Source: Trinickia dabaoshanensis
GTDB lineage: Bacteria > Pseudomonadota > Gammaproteobacteria > Burkholderiales > Burkholderiaceae
Direction: 5' to 3'
Assembly (NCBI RefSeq): GCF_002879885.1
Contig: NZ_PNYA01000019.1
Span: 87,113-151,112 of the forward strand
DNA length: 64,000 bases
The position numbers were made by a program, and so were the translations under genes. Numbering within the stretch: the first letter of the stretch is position 1; each line of letters opens with the position of its first letter. The notes under the pieces are model-generated. The model did no database searches. It had not been told where the DNA came from and saw nothing but the letters and a program-made list of their open reading frames with translations. Positions 53,536 through 62,578 of the stretch are shown here, piece after piece.

Positions 53536-56088
53536 CTATACGAGTGCGGCGCCGGACTGCGCAGCAGCGCCCATCTGCTGGGCGCACGACTTGGCCGGTG
53601 CAAGTTGTGCGGAAGCATTCTCGCTAGCGGGCCCGTCGAAGACATGCTGCGCCCCCTTGACCTCGACCGTCCCTGGCGCGTGCACGTAAATATTTCCCCC
53701 CGAGAGCCGGATGGTTGCGCCGCCGGCTCTAAGCGTGATTTCCTTTTTCGCCATCACGTCCACTGCATCGGCGGTAGAAACAACCTTGACCGTCTTATCC
53801 GCCGTGATTTCAATGTTGTCCGACTGCGCTTGCACCTCGACCTTGCCCTTGCCTGCGAACAACTTTATTCCAGCGTTCTGCACGAAGAAGCTCAACTTCT
53901 CGCCGACGCTCGCAATCCATGATTTCGCGGTCGAGATGTAGGTGCTCGAACCACTCACGATATTGACGTGTTCGGTCGCCGCCGCATGCAGCGACTGCTG
54001 AGTCGACAAGCCCATACCCGCAGGGCTGGCTAGCAGCATGATGGGCTGCGAGAAACCGTTGGCTGCGCCGGTACCGCCGCCCGCCGTGCGACCGCCGCTC
54101 TGGCTACCTTGAACCTGGCTTTGTGTGGCCGACGCGAAGTCTTTGATAGCGCCTTGCGCTGCGTCGAGTCCTTCCGCTTTCGCGTCGACCGCTGCGAGCG
54201 ACCGCCGCTGAATGACGCCGCCGGAGTCGATTAGATGCTGAGTGGCCTCATTGACGTCGAGCAGTTGGCTAGATGTGCCGCCCCGCGCGTAGGTCGAAAC
54301 GTAAAGCCCTTGTCCTGCCCGTAACGTTCCCCAAGAGTCGGTCTTAAGGTCAAAGCCCGTGCCGAGATAGCTCCCGCGAGTATTACCGGTGTGGTCAATG
54401 AGGTACCCGATGTGCAGGTACGAATTGGCCGTCGAACTATAAATTTGCGCGCGATTTTGCCCCGTCGAGTCGTCAAAAACCAACTGGCTAAAGCCTCGTC
54501 CGCCGTATTCCTTCGACTTGAAACCCGATAGCAGGCCATTCGTATGCCAGTGAGGCGTGTTGAGCCCGTTGAACAGCACTCCCGTGATAACCGGACGGTC
54601 GCAATCGCCGTCGACGTAATCAATTGCGACCTCGTGGCCGACTCGAGGCACGAAGACGCCGCCGAATCCGCCCCCAGCATTCGGCGAGACGACCCGCATC
54701 CAGCATGAGGACGACTGGTCGTTGCTTCCGAGCCGGTCCCAATGCATCTGAACCTTCACGCGATTCAGTTCGTCGGTGAATATCTCTTCGTTCGCGGGAC
54801 CAACAACGGTGGCCGTCTGCATATGCATAACGGGCTTCGTGTGCTCGAAGGGACTGCGATACGGTACTCGTCTGCGTTGCGCCTCGATTTCGACCAGGAA
54901 AAAGCTTTCGTTGCCGTTCTCGTCTCTGGACGTGAACAGCGACTGCATGTCCTTGTATTCAGCTCTCACGCGCGCCATTTGGCGTTGCAAGCTGTGCGGA
55001 AACGGACGACTGTTGCCCAAGGGCAGATTGTTTTGAATGCACCACGCGACCGCGATAGTGGCGAATTCCTGGTCTTGTGCTTTATCCGAGTCGTGTTCGG
55101 GATGGTTCTTCAGGTGGAACCACCGCCCCGCATCCATGCATAGCACGCTTCCTACGCCAAAGAAGCGCTTGGTTCGCGACTCATACTCTTCAAGGCGGTA
55201 CTGGACCGCGAGCGAGCCCCGGTCATTTCCCCCCTCTGCCGGAGGGAAGCTGTAGTGCCCGGCGTACTCGTAGACCTCAAGTTCACTAGGAACGTCGCCG
55301 TGCTCGTCCGTCGATTTACCCGACCGTTCCTTCGGCCAACTCGGCCTCTTGTAGTCGGGCGTGCGCATACCGTAGGCAACGCTTTGGAGAATGCGCTCGC
55401 TGCTCCATTCCACGAGAGCATCGGCGCCAGTTCTCCTGTCAGCGCGGTAAAAAGCGACGTCCTGCGTGTCAAGCGGTTTGAAGCGGAACATGTCGTCGGT
55501 GATGACGACCGTATGCGACTTCCCGTCCTCTGCCTGCTCTAGGTACGTGAACCATCCCTCGGACTCCATCAGTCGATGGACGAAATTGTGGTCGCTGTCG
55601 TACTGCGTGCAGTACGAATGCGTCGCGCCGCGACCATGCAAATCGAATCGGTAGTGCCCGCGCGCATGGGAGTGGCCTTCAAATACCTGGGCCAGAATGT
55701 CCGCTGTCGTGCGGTTTTGGAAGATTCTCGCGTCCTTCCGATGCTGTAAGAATCGCATCCACGACGAGAACGAAAGCTGGTAGTAAGTCATGCCCCCATC
55801 GGAACCGAGTTTTCTCGTCGCGAAAACGAACCCGTGATAGGGAAGGTAGGTGTTGTCACGCTGGCGGACCCATAACGTGACGGACTTCGCCATCAGTTTC
55901 TTCAACTCGATAGCTCGCTCGCGGGACACAACGTCGACCGTCATGTCGAACTCGCGCCCGATACGCGACTCGCCCACGACTCGCTGTGGTAAGAGCACCT
56001 GGGACCCCAACGGAGACTCCAATATCAGCGCTCTGTTAGCTTGCTCGATTCCGGTCTCGAGCATGAGTGAGCGAGCGGACCTACCCAT
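53536..56088 (-). CDS. vgrG: Type VI spike protein VgrG
   Basis: 850 residues, ATG 56,086-56,088 after GAGAGGGG. N-terminal gp27-like part (about 20-400: LPYHGFVFATRKLGSDGG, MRFLQHRKDARIFQNRTTADI), central gp5 OB-fold (VKVQMHWDRLG, WMRVVSPNAGGGFG, GVLFNG), then the DUF2345 stalk with repeating strand sequence (KGKVEVQAQSDNIEITADKTVKV). The end (LAPAKSCAQQMG) is short with no catalytic extension, so not an 'evolved' VgrG; the effector is a separate protein. First gene of the module. No core T6SS genes (tss) are in the window, so it depends on an apparatus encoded elsewhere. Confidence 0.93.
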   Translation of the reverse strand: MGRSARSLMLETGIEQANRALILESPLGSQVLLPQRVVGESRIGREFDMTVDVVSRERAIELKKLMAKSVTLWVRQRDNTYLPYHGFVFATRKLGSDGGMTYYQLSFSSWMRFLQHRKDARIFQNRTTADILAQVFEGHSHARGHYRFDLHGRGATHSYCTQYDSDHNFVHRLMESEGWFTYLEQAEDGKSHTVVITDDMFRFKPLDTQDVAFYRADRRTGADALVEWSSERILQSVAYGMRTPDYKRPSWPKERSGKSTDEHGDVPSELEVYEYAGHYSFPPAEGGNDRGSLAVQYRLEEYESRTKRFFGVGSVLCMDAGRWFHLKNHPEHDSDKAQDQEFATIAVAWCIQNNLPLGNSRPFPHSLQRQMARVRAEYKDMQSLFTSRDENGNESFFLVEIEAQRRRVPYRSPFEHTKPVMHMQTATVVGPANEEIFTDELNRVKVQMHWDRLGSNDQSSSCWMRVVSPNAGGGFGGVFVPRVGHEVAIDYVDGDCDRPVITGVLFNGLNTPHWHTNGLLSGFKSKEYGGRGFSQLVFDDSTGQNRAQIYSSTANSYLHIGYLIDHTGNTRGSYLGTGFDLKTDSWGTLRAGQGLYVSTYARGGTSSQLLDVNEATQHLIDSGGVIQRRSLAAVDAKAEGLDAAQGAIKDFASATQSQVQGSQSGGRTAGGGTGAANGFSQPIMLLASPAGMGLSTQQSLHAAATEHVNIVSGSSTYISTAKSWIASVGEKLSFFVQNAGIKLFAGKGKVEVQAQSDNIEITADKTVKVVSTADAVDVMAKKEITLRAGGATIRLSGGNIYVHAPGTVEVKGAQHVFDGPASENASAQLAPAKSCAQQMGAAAQSGAALV

Positions 56089-56892
56089 ATCGATTAACCC
56101 CTCTCAAACTGCACAGGCAAATTAAAAGAGGGGAATCATAAGTTAAAAATCCAAGCATTTACAGTGACATAGCTTGTTTCCAAACAATCCCAAAGCCGCC
56201 GACCGCCTCCTCGGAAATTTATACCGAATGAAAGCGTGTTCATTTAATGGTCATGTCGAATCAAGCACTTTTTACTTGAAGATGGCTTACAACTCCATTC
56301 TCCCAAGTTTCAAGAGAAGTCATCCCCAAAATGCTTTGAGGCATGAATCGAAAGCGGTGCATGTGCGAACCTTCGCATTGCGGCTCCGCCGTACCGCTCG
56401 TGGTAAGGAAGGGCCCTGCGAGAGGCATGCACCAAAGTCTCGACTGAGCAACCAGTTTTGGCCTCGCACTCGGCGACAATTTGTTGCGCGAATTCGTTTG
56501 CGGTTAGGCCCCGAAATCGCGTGTATCGGTCGGCGCCGTCCTTCGCCTCGCTCGGTTAGATGACCCACTTGTCGGGCGCGGTACCGCAACTGAACTGCTC
56601 GATGTCGAGGGCGAAATGACCACGAGCTGGAGCTTCGACGGCAAAATATCCTAGCAGGACCCTCAGAAGCGCTCGGACATCCTCGGATTCTTCTCCGTTC
56701 ACCTTCCCTTTTACCGAGCGCGGGCACGCCCCATCGTGACCCGAATTTTGGAAGCGTTTTTGGGCGCGACAAAGTCCGAATGGATGTAGTGCATCGAGTA
56801 CGCGGATTACTCGTCATCACGAAACGGCGCGCGAGGCATGCGCTACCTGTTAGCTGAGTCAGTACCCGCCTGCCGAGACTCCGAAAGCTTCC
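56089..56892. other. 804-bp gene-poor region upstream of vgrG
   Basis: Between divergent vgrG (minus) and an Imm52-type gene (plus). The first 250 bp are AT-rich for this genome (TAAATGC, TTTTAACTTATGATT on the minus strand) and should contain the vgrG promoter; they also suit H-NS binding. From about 56,530 to 56,670 one plus frame is open and protein-like (VGRGTATELLDVEGEMTTSW) but ends in a stop, so it may be the remains of an inactivated gene. Nothing intact is supported. Confidence 0.5.
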
Positions 56893-57444
56893 ATGTTGAA
56901 TAAGTCATTCAACTCGGCTGGACCAACCGCTGCAGCTGTGGCAATGGCAACAGCAAAGGGGGAGACCTACCCGGGCCTCCGGAGCCTTGGGGCATGGAAC
57001 GGTATCGAAGACGATGGCGGTATCGTGTTCACGGACATGCCGACCGTCGGCGGCTTATGCACATGCGAGTTGGACCCGGACGGTATCCCCGGGCTGCAAG
57101 AGTCGGATACAGTTGCGCAGATTGTCGCCGATGTTACTTCCATCTGGCCCGCTTCAAGCATCCAGGTGGGACCCTACAAGTACTTCTCGCAACAACAGGT
57201 CTTCGAGCATCGCCTCGGGGTTGCATGGATGCTCTATTTACCCCAAACGTTGACGGTCGACCAAGTGCCGAAAGCTGGCGCGCTCGTACCCGTAATGGAT
57301 GGCAAGAAGAGAAAGGGCACTGTTATCGTCAGCGTCACAGATGAAACGTTTTCGGCCGACAACCCCGACCATATCAGGCTCGCAAACGCTATCGAAGTAA
57401 GACTCGTAGACCAAGGCTTTGTGCCACAGTTCATGGAGCGGTGA
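56893..57444 (+). CDS. Probable Imm52-family immunity protein
   Basis: 183 residues, ATG 56,893 with a weak ribosome site; ATG 56,944 is an alternative. The C-terminus (GTVIVSVTDETFSADNPDH then LANAIEVRLVDQGFVPQF) resembles the Imm52 immunity family as I remember it. The rest is soluble with GLRSLGAWNGIEDDGG and LCTCELD. Immunity genes of this type protect against polymorphic toxins. No matching toxin gene lies beside it, so it may be an orphan that guards against attack by relatives. Divergent from vgrG. Confidence 0.6.
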   Translation: MLNKSFNSAGPTAAAVAMATAKGETYPGLRSLGAWNGIEDDGGIVFTDMPTVGGLCTCELDPDGIPGLQESDTVAQIVADVTSIWPASSIQVGPYKYFSQQQVFEHRLGVAWMLYLPQTLTVDQVPKAGALVPVMDGKKRKGTVIVSVTDETFSADNPDHIRLANAIEVRLVDQGFVPQFMER

Positions 57445-57557
57445 CCGTTATGGAAAAGGGGCGCTCCCTGTTCGAAAGACAGTCTTTGGTAGATGATATG
57501 GCAAGGCAAGGCTAATATGTCTTGCGTATCGCCTAGCAACTAACCCTGATAGAGACC

Positions 57558-59681
57558 ATGGATAAAGTAAAAGTACAGTCACTCGCTGTTGGGCATGGGG
57601 AATGCACGCTGATTGAATTTTCAACAGAATTGCATCCACCATTTCGCATACTGATAGATGCCGGGGCCAGATATCCCAATAAACTGGATGAGCTTATCCT
57701 CAAACCACACAAAATCGACTTACTCGTTCTGACCCATGTGGACGACGACCATCTTGGCGGCATGGAAGAGGTCGTAGAAAAATTTGAGATTGGCGCCTAT
57801 TGGGGGCCCTGCCTGGCAGCTTTTAAGCGATATGAGTGGCTGTTCGAGGCTCGCGTTGCCAAAGGAATTGCTCGCGCGGGCGACCTCGAGGCCAAGCTTC
57901 GGGAAAAGCAAGTCTCAATTATCAATCCGGTCGAAAATTTTTCGCTTAGAGACGCAACCGGAAAACTATTTATTGAAGTGCTTAGCCCCCCGGGGCGCGT
58001 GATACGTGAGCTCCTCACTGCCCCTCGCTTCGAAGACGTGAGGCATCTGTTTGAAACATCACCGATGCCGTTGCAATACCTGCTTCTCCCGGAGGTTGAA
58101 GGTGGAAATGATGGTGAAATCGTCCCTGCGGCATTAAGCCATACGCTAGCCTCCGGCTACGTCGCCGTCGATGAAGCAACCCGACTGCCTCCAATAGTGC
58201 CATTGACTCCTCAGGCAACCCAAAAAATAAAAAATGAGTTCGTCAAGGCTACTGGAGTTGCGCCAGAATTTTTCGGAAATTCCGTCCTGAACGACACATC
58301 ACTCGTTGTGCGCATTACCGCAAATTTGGACGGTCGGCACTACCGCAGAATCCTCCTCGCCGGCGACCTGGAAAACTGGACCTATCTTGCTGGCAAGTAT
58401 CCGAATGGACTCCATTGCGACGTCGTCAAAGCTCCGCACCACGGGGGACGTCTATATTTCGAGCGCGACATAGCATGCAATGAGGTCTCGGCGTGGTTGA
58501 AGGCGCGTCATTTCATAGTCAGCGCGAACGGCAGGCATAAGTTGCCGAGGACGGTCTTTAGAGACGCTGTACGACAAACCGGCGCATCACTTTTTTGCCC
58601 CAACGTGAGGACAAAGGAAATTGTCCGGCAAGCGCCGTCAACAACTGCGGGGGCGACCCATGATTCTTGCTTTGCTCTACACGACTGCAATAAAGATGCA
58701 CAAAACGATATAACCTTGGAAATGACTGCCGAATGCGAACAGGCCAGCCCACCGCCTTGCGTTCAAGGTTTCTCCGGCACTAGCAGCGCCCCAATCGTTG
58801 TGCTTACACAGCGCATCGTCGAGCCAGATGAAATAATCAACCGCTATACCACCGGCGAACTGGTCAAGACGGAGAAGTGGATTGTCAGCAAACTTCGCGA
58901 GTGGCACAGGTGTCGAATGCGACGGCACCCTGCGACCGGGTGGCAACGCGCAAGCACGAATGAATTCGGGCTCGACGAGCTCGTTTCGGAAGCGCAAGGG
59001 GAAGACATGTTTCAGTTTTCCGAAAATCCGATTCCCGCAATTCGATATGCCGCTGGCAACGGAAATATTTGGCTCAGCGCAGATTTTGGGTATCGAACTC
59101 CACATGAAGACGTGCGCGTTTACCTATGGCCAAAAGAAAATGATTTAAAGCCCATCTATTCCTGGGCCGCGAAGCATATTGCATACATTTTTCCGTTTAA
59201 GCAGGACACCTGGTCCGTCAGCTCGGTCAGAGAGGCATTACGTCAAATCGATTCGTCGATGGTCGAGGCGAAGATAGAGTATCAATTCGGGATGCCCGTG
59301 AAAGTCATTGAACAAGTCATCTGGCCAGCAATCGCCAGCCGATTGCTCGCCGGCGGATGGCATCTGACGGCTTTTAGACGAGCTCGCTACGGGGCCAGTG
59401 GCGAACTTGTACTGGCCACACTGACTCCAACGCGGTATGCGCCCGATTACGCTCCCTTTAGTGAGCCAGACGTGCTCGATAAAATGCTCAGTGGCGAGCT
59501 GATGGACAACCCCTATAGATTCGGACCGACGGAAATCTTCGATAACAACATGAGAGATGTCGTATTCGGGCGTATCAATAAGAAGGGCCTTTGGCTGAAC
59601 TGCGGAAGCTTAGACGGATGGCAGAACGAAATAACGGTGGGTGAAGCGCTTACACGCAATCACACGCCCGAGCTTCTATAG
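57558..59681 (+). CDS. ComEC-like metallo-beta-lactamase fold protein with large C-terminal region
   Basis: 707 residues. N-terminal MBL domain (about 1-340): GHGECTLIEF at 12-21, metal motif H60-x-D62-x-D64-H65 in THVDDDHLGG, NDTSLVVRI at about 244-252, Asp269 in LLAGDLENW, His293/294 in APHHGG and SANGRHKLPR at 321-330. These are the motifs of the ComEC/Rec2 periplasmic nuclease-like MBL, but there are no membrane segments, so it is likely a soluble cytosolic hydrolase. The remaining 365 residues show no domain I recognise. GC is low. The next gene lies 250 bp downstream on the same strand. MBL proteins of this shape are often found in antiphage or toxin-type loci; function here is unproven. 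Confidence 0.78.
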   Translation: MDKVKVQSLAVGHGECTLIEFSTELHPPFRILIDAGARYPNKLDELILKPHKIDLLVLTHVDDDHLGGMEEVVEKFEIGAYWGPCLAAFKRYEWLFEARVAKGIARAGDLEAKLREKQVSIINPVENFSLRDATGKLFIEVLSPPGRVIRELLTAPRFEDVRHLFETSPMPLQYLLLPEVEGGNDGEIVPAALSHTLASGYVAVDEATRLPPIVPLTPQATQKIKNEFVKATGVAPEFFGNSVLNDTSLVVRITANLDGRHYRRILLAGDLENWTYLAGKYPNGLHCDVVKAPHHGGRLYFERDIACNEVSAWLKARHFIVSANGRHKLPRTVFRDAVRQTGASLFCPNVRTKEIVRQAPSTTAGATHDSCFALHDCNKDAQNDITLEMTAECEQASPPPCVQGFSGTSSAPIVVLTQRIVEPDEIINRYTTGELVKTEKWIVSKLREWHRCRMRRHPATGWQRASTNEFGLDELVSEAQGEDMFQFSENPIPAIRYAAGNGNIWLSADFGYRTPHEDVRVYLWPKENDLKPIYSWAAKHIAYIFPFKQDTWSVSSVREALRQIDSSMVEAKIEYQFGMPVKVIEQVIWPAIASRLLAGGWHLTAFRRARYGASGELVLATLTPTRYAPDYAPFSEPDVLDKMLSGELMDNPYRFGPTEIFDNNMRDVVFGRINKKGLWLNCGSLDGWQNEITVGEALTRNHTPELL

Positions 59682-59821
59682 GCGAGCGAACGAGGCGAAC
59701 TCCCCACGAAGCGAGCGCTCATCCGCGACTATTCCGGTAGTCGAGGGAACCTATGGTTAGCTGGTGAGCGTTACTAGTACGGAGTTGCTCAGTTTCCCGA
59801 AATGTGAGAACCGGCAAGCAA

Positions 59822-59847
59822 GCAGAGGGCTTGTCTTGGCCCTCTGC
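59822..59847. repeat. Perfect 9-bp inverted repeat
   Basis: GCAGAGGGC / GCCCTCTGC with an 8-base loop, 140 bp after the MBL gene. No T tract follows, so a terminator is doubtful; it may be an RNA hairpin in the 250-bp gap before the next gene. Confidence 0.5.
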
Positions 59848-59931
59848 GCTGCGGCAATTGTAAGCTGTACAACGCTCGCATCATGGTGAGTCCGTTTTCA
59901 AGGACGTAACGAGCGAACACCGGGGGTAAGC

Positions 59932-60621
59932 ATGGTCTCAGCGAGCGTTAGCAGCAGGCGTGTTCAACGAAGCGCCAATGATTTGAGAGAGGCGGACATA
60001 CATCTCTTGCTAAGCGCCCCCGATGGACTAGCAGATTTGTTGAGCAAGTTCGATTCCGCCGAAACGGCAGGCATAATCGAGTCACTTGCCGGTCACCTGG
60101 ACGTTGCCACTCAGATTGATGCCATTGGGTTCATCGACCAACTCACGGTTCATTGCGCAGATGACGAAGGGACGGAACGGACGTCGATACGGAGCCTTAG
60201 CCGTGCAGTCGCCGCGCTCGTCGCCCGCTGTATGCAATTCGTCGACGAAGAGGATGCCGAAATCATTATCGAGTTTGTCTCGTCGGCGCCTCTCATCTAT
60301 GGATTCGACCTTCTTTGTAACGTCGGCCCCGCACACGGCTTAGTTCGAGGAAGCACCGCCAAAAAACTCGGCAGGGCTAAGCGGCATATAGCCTACGGCA
60401 AGGCAATCGAGCACGCAATCGAAGTCTGGAGACAACGGGCCAAGCGAGTGATTGAGTCCGGCTATGTAATGGAGGAAGGCGACCTGTTCGTATTTCTTGA
60501 TGGCCTCGCGCGCCTCGGGGCCGGCGCCACGGATGCGGACGCGCTTGCCGCGCTCGGAGAGTTCTGTTCGGAAGTGCCTGGCGGATTCGCGCACTTTCTC
60601 GAACGGGCCCGCAAATGCTGA
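59932..60621 (+). CDS. Helical protein of unknown function downstream of the MBL gene
   Basis: 229 residues from ATG 59,932 with GGGGGTAAGC ahead. All-helical prediction by eye: repeated amphipathic stretches (DGLADLLSKF, GIIESLAGHL, RSLSRAVAALVARCMQF, EDAEIIIEFVSS, AIEHAIEVWRQRAKRVI). No membrane segment, no Walker motif. The pattern of helical repeats resembles the C-terminal tails of large NTPases but nothing specific is recognised. Position suggests it works with the MBL protein. Confidence 0.65.
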   Translation: MVSASVSSRRVQRSANDLREADIHLLLSAPDGLADLLSKFDSAETAGIIESLAGHLDVATQIDAIGFIDQLTVHCADDEGTERTSIRSLSRAVAALVARCMQFVDEEDAEIIIEFVSSAPLIYGFDLLCNVGPAHGLVRGSTAKKLGRAKRHIAYGKAIEHAIEVWRQRAKRVIESGYVMEEGDLFVFLDGLARLGAGATDADALAALGEFCSEVPGGFAHFLERARKC

Positions 60622-60739
60622 GGGGCAGCGTGATGTTCGTCGCCAACAACTTGGATACGGGTGTAATTGCCCCACCGCCAGTCATCGCGGAGCAATACTC
60701 GACGAAGGCTGGCCGAGCGTCGCTCCCCTTGGAGGTTTA

Positions 60740-60925
60740 TTGCACGGCACCTCTGTAGTTGCCTTCGAACAGGGGCAAAGTCAGTTCTACGGTTTTTCGC
60801 AAGACCGTGGCTACACTTTGCACAGGCGTTCCGCTTGTGAACAAATAGGACGGCCCGGCCCTCAAGAAATTGAGGAAGCGGTCGATAACGACGAACTGGC
60901 ACGCTCACTGTGCTATTTCTGGTAA
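60740..60925 (+). CDS. Possible small protein with TTG start
   Basis: 61 residues if started at TTG 60,740, which has GGAGG four bases ahead. Sequence is protein-like: VVAFEQGQSQFYGFSQDRGYT and an acidic tail (EIEEAVDNDELARSL) ending CYFW. Its stop is 7 bp before the next gene, suggesting an operon. Start codon and reality are uncertain. The 118 bp before it hold nothing supported. Confidence 0.38.
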   Translation: MHGTSVVAFEQGQSQFYGFSQDRGYTLHRRSACEQIGRPGPQEIEEAVDNDELARSLCYFW

Positions 60926-60932
60926 AGGGGAA

Positions 60933-61232
60933 ATGGTCGTGGAATACGATGAAGAACAGGCTGGCATGAGTCGCGCCGCTGAACGGGTTGCGCTGGAGGG
61001 CCTCGAGGGGCTGATTCAAGAGGCGTTTGAAGCAAACGGTTTTCACGGCGTGATGCAGGCGTGCCGCAAGGTCCTGGAGCGCTATGACGCGGCGTTCAAC
61101 GGGCACGAAAGCCAGATTGTGGAAATTTCCGATACGGTACGCCGCACCACAGGCGCGATGCATATCAGTCTGACGGCTGCACCGGAGCTGCGACAAGCCC
61201 TCCAAAAGGATGGCGTTCAGGCATTGCTTTGA
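60933..61232 (+). CDS. Small hypothetical protein
   Basis: 99 residues from ATG 60,933 (AAAGGGGAA ahead). Mostly helical: SRAAERVALEGLEGLIQEAFEANGF, VMQACRKVLERYDAAF, then a beta/helix end. No known family recognised. Ends 11 bases before a terminator. Possibly in the same transcript as the small gene upstream. Confidence 0.6.
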   Translation: MVVEYDEEQAGMSRAAERVALEGLEGLIQEAFEANGFHGVMQACRKVLERYDAAFNGHESQIVEISDTVRRTTGAMHISLTAAPELRQALQKDGVQALL

Positions 61233-61243
61233 TGATTCGAGAG

Positions 61244-61262
61244 CCCCGCCAAGCGGGGTTTT
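61244..61262 (+). terminator. Rho-independent terminator
   Basis: CCCCGC-CAA-GCGGGG hairpin followed by TTTT, 12 bases after the small gene's stop. It probably ends the transcript that begins with the MBL gene or the helical-protein gene. Confidence 0.8.
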
Positions 61263-61465
61263 CGCTTAGTTTTCTTCTGCCGCCAACGCCCGTCGCGTCG
61301 GTAAGGGCGCGATGTCTCCCCGGTATGTTAATCCCCCGGGGCTCCCAGCCCCAACATGGACACGGGGTGCCATACTGGTGCCGGTGCCGATTGTCCCCAC
61401 CCCCGCCCTAGTGTGGGTATCAGTAAAGGCCGTACTATGACGGAGTCGACGAGCGGGAGGCGAAG

Positions 61466-62425
61466 ATGTGCTACTCGGCCCAAATCAAAGCGGACTACCG
61501 AAGTTTCGTCAGGACCTATGGCGCGCGTATCGACCTCGAAGAGTTCACCAAGCTGTATTGGGCGCGAGAGCAAGGTACCGCCCTTTTAATTCCAAAGGCC
61601 GTCGACGCAATGTTCCTTGAGCCGCAGATACCCGACGAGCAGCGCATCAAGGAGATGATTGAGCGGTTCAATCGGTCGCAGGCAGCAAAGGTCGAGGAAG
61701 AGCTCTTTAAGCAACGCACACGCCTCGCCGACGCTGAACGGGCACTTCTAGCGAAGGTGACGAAGGCCGCAACAGAAAGCAAACGAATTGCAACCAACAA
61801 AGTTGAGGCGCTGCGTCGCCGACTCGATGACTTGCGCCGAACGGAACTGCTGGAACGAGACGCTCGAATATTTCCAGGCCACTACGCCCCGGTCATCGTC
61901 AGGGAGAACGGCGAGCGCGTCGTGAAGCCAATGCGCTACCAGTGCCGACCTGCCGGCAAGCCCGCCTTCTACGACAAGAAGTTTCCGGGTACGTACAACG
62001 CACGTAGGGACAACCTCGAAGGATTTTGGAAGCAGTTGTTCGGTTACTCGCACGGCCTACTGGTCGCCACGGCATTTTTTGAGAACGTCAGTCGGGCGAA
62101 GCTCGAGGGCCGGACACTCCAGGAAGGCGAAAAGGACGAGAACGTCGTCTTGCGATTCGAGCCGAGGCCGGCAGAAGACATGTTGGTGGCTTGCTTGTGG
62201 TCGCGCTGGTCGGGGAAAGGCGAGCCCGACCTGCTTTCGTTTGCCGCCATTACCGATGAGCCTCCGCCCGAGGTCGCCGCAGCCGGCCATGACCGCTGCA
62301 TCATTCCAATCAAGCCCGAGAACGCCGACGGCTGGCTTCAACCGGAGGCAGGCAACCTCGCGGCGCTGTACGCCATTCTGGACGACCGAGAGCGGCCGTA
62401 TTACGAGCATATGTTGGCGGCATAG
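61466..62425 (+). CDS. SRAP-domain protein (abasic-site processing, HMCES/YedK family) with coiled-coil insert
   Basis: 319 residues starting MCYSAQ, so Cys2 becomes the N-terminal nucleophile after Met removal; GGGAGG precedes the ATG. SRAP motifs: NAR in GTYNARRDNL (about 174), Glu/His region, and the late GHDRCIIPIK with His. The family crosslinks to abasic sites in single-stranded DNA through Cys2. Residues about 55-130 are a long charged coiled coil (AAKVEEELFKQRTRLADAERAL) that common YedK lacks (usual length 210-240). It lies before a RuvC-like gene on the same strand. Confidence 0.85.
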   Translation: MCYSAQIKADYRSFVRTYGARIDLEEFTKLYWAREQGTALLIPKAVDAMFLEPQIPDEQRIKEMIERFNRSQAAKVEEELFKQRTRLADAERALLAKVTKAATESKRIATNKVEALRRRLDDLRRTELLERDARIFPGHYAPVIVRENGERVVKPMRYQCRPAGKPAFYDKKFPGTYNARRDNLEGFWKQLFGYSHGLLVATAFFENVSRAKLEGRTLQEGEKDENVVLRFEPRPAEDMLVACLWSRWSGKGEPDLLSFAAITDEPPPEVAAAGHDRCIIPIKPENADGWLQPEAGNLAALYAILDDRERPYYEHMLAA

Positions 62426-62578
62426 CGCCCCGGACAAACGGATAACGGGCACCAGCTTTAGTTGTTCATACGCTTGCCCCGATTCGCAACGCAACAGCCG
62501 GGTTGACAGCGGCTCGGTCTATCGTCCCCACAGGCGCCCGACGAGTTCCTATACGGGAAAAAGCTTGCCGAAGACCGT

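Noticed and set aside
53536..56088. VgrG as an 'evolved' VgrG with its own toxin domain
   Set aside because: The sequence ends shortly after the DUF2345 stalk, with no extra domain.
56320..56820. 166-codon minus-strand frame upstream of vgrG
   Set aside because: Arg/Ser-rich, no start context, no family resemblance; likely a chance frame in a gene-poor gap.
59822..59847. Hairpin after the MBL gene as a terminator
   Set aside because: No T tract follows on either strand, so it was kept only as an inverted repeat.
60462..61205. 247-codon minus-strand frame opposite the small genes
   Set aside because: Shadow composition; plus-strand frames have ribosome sites and a terminator.
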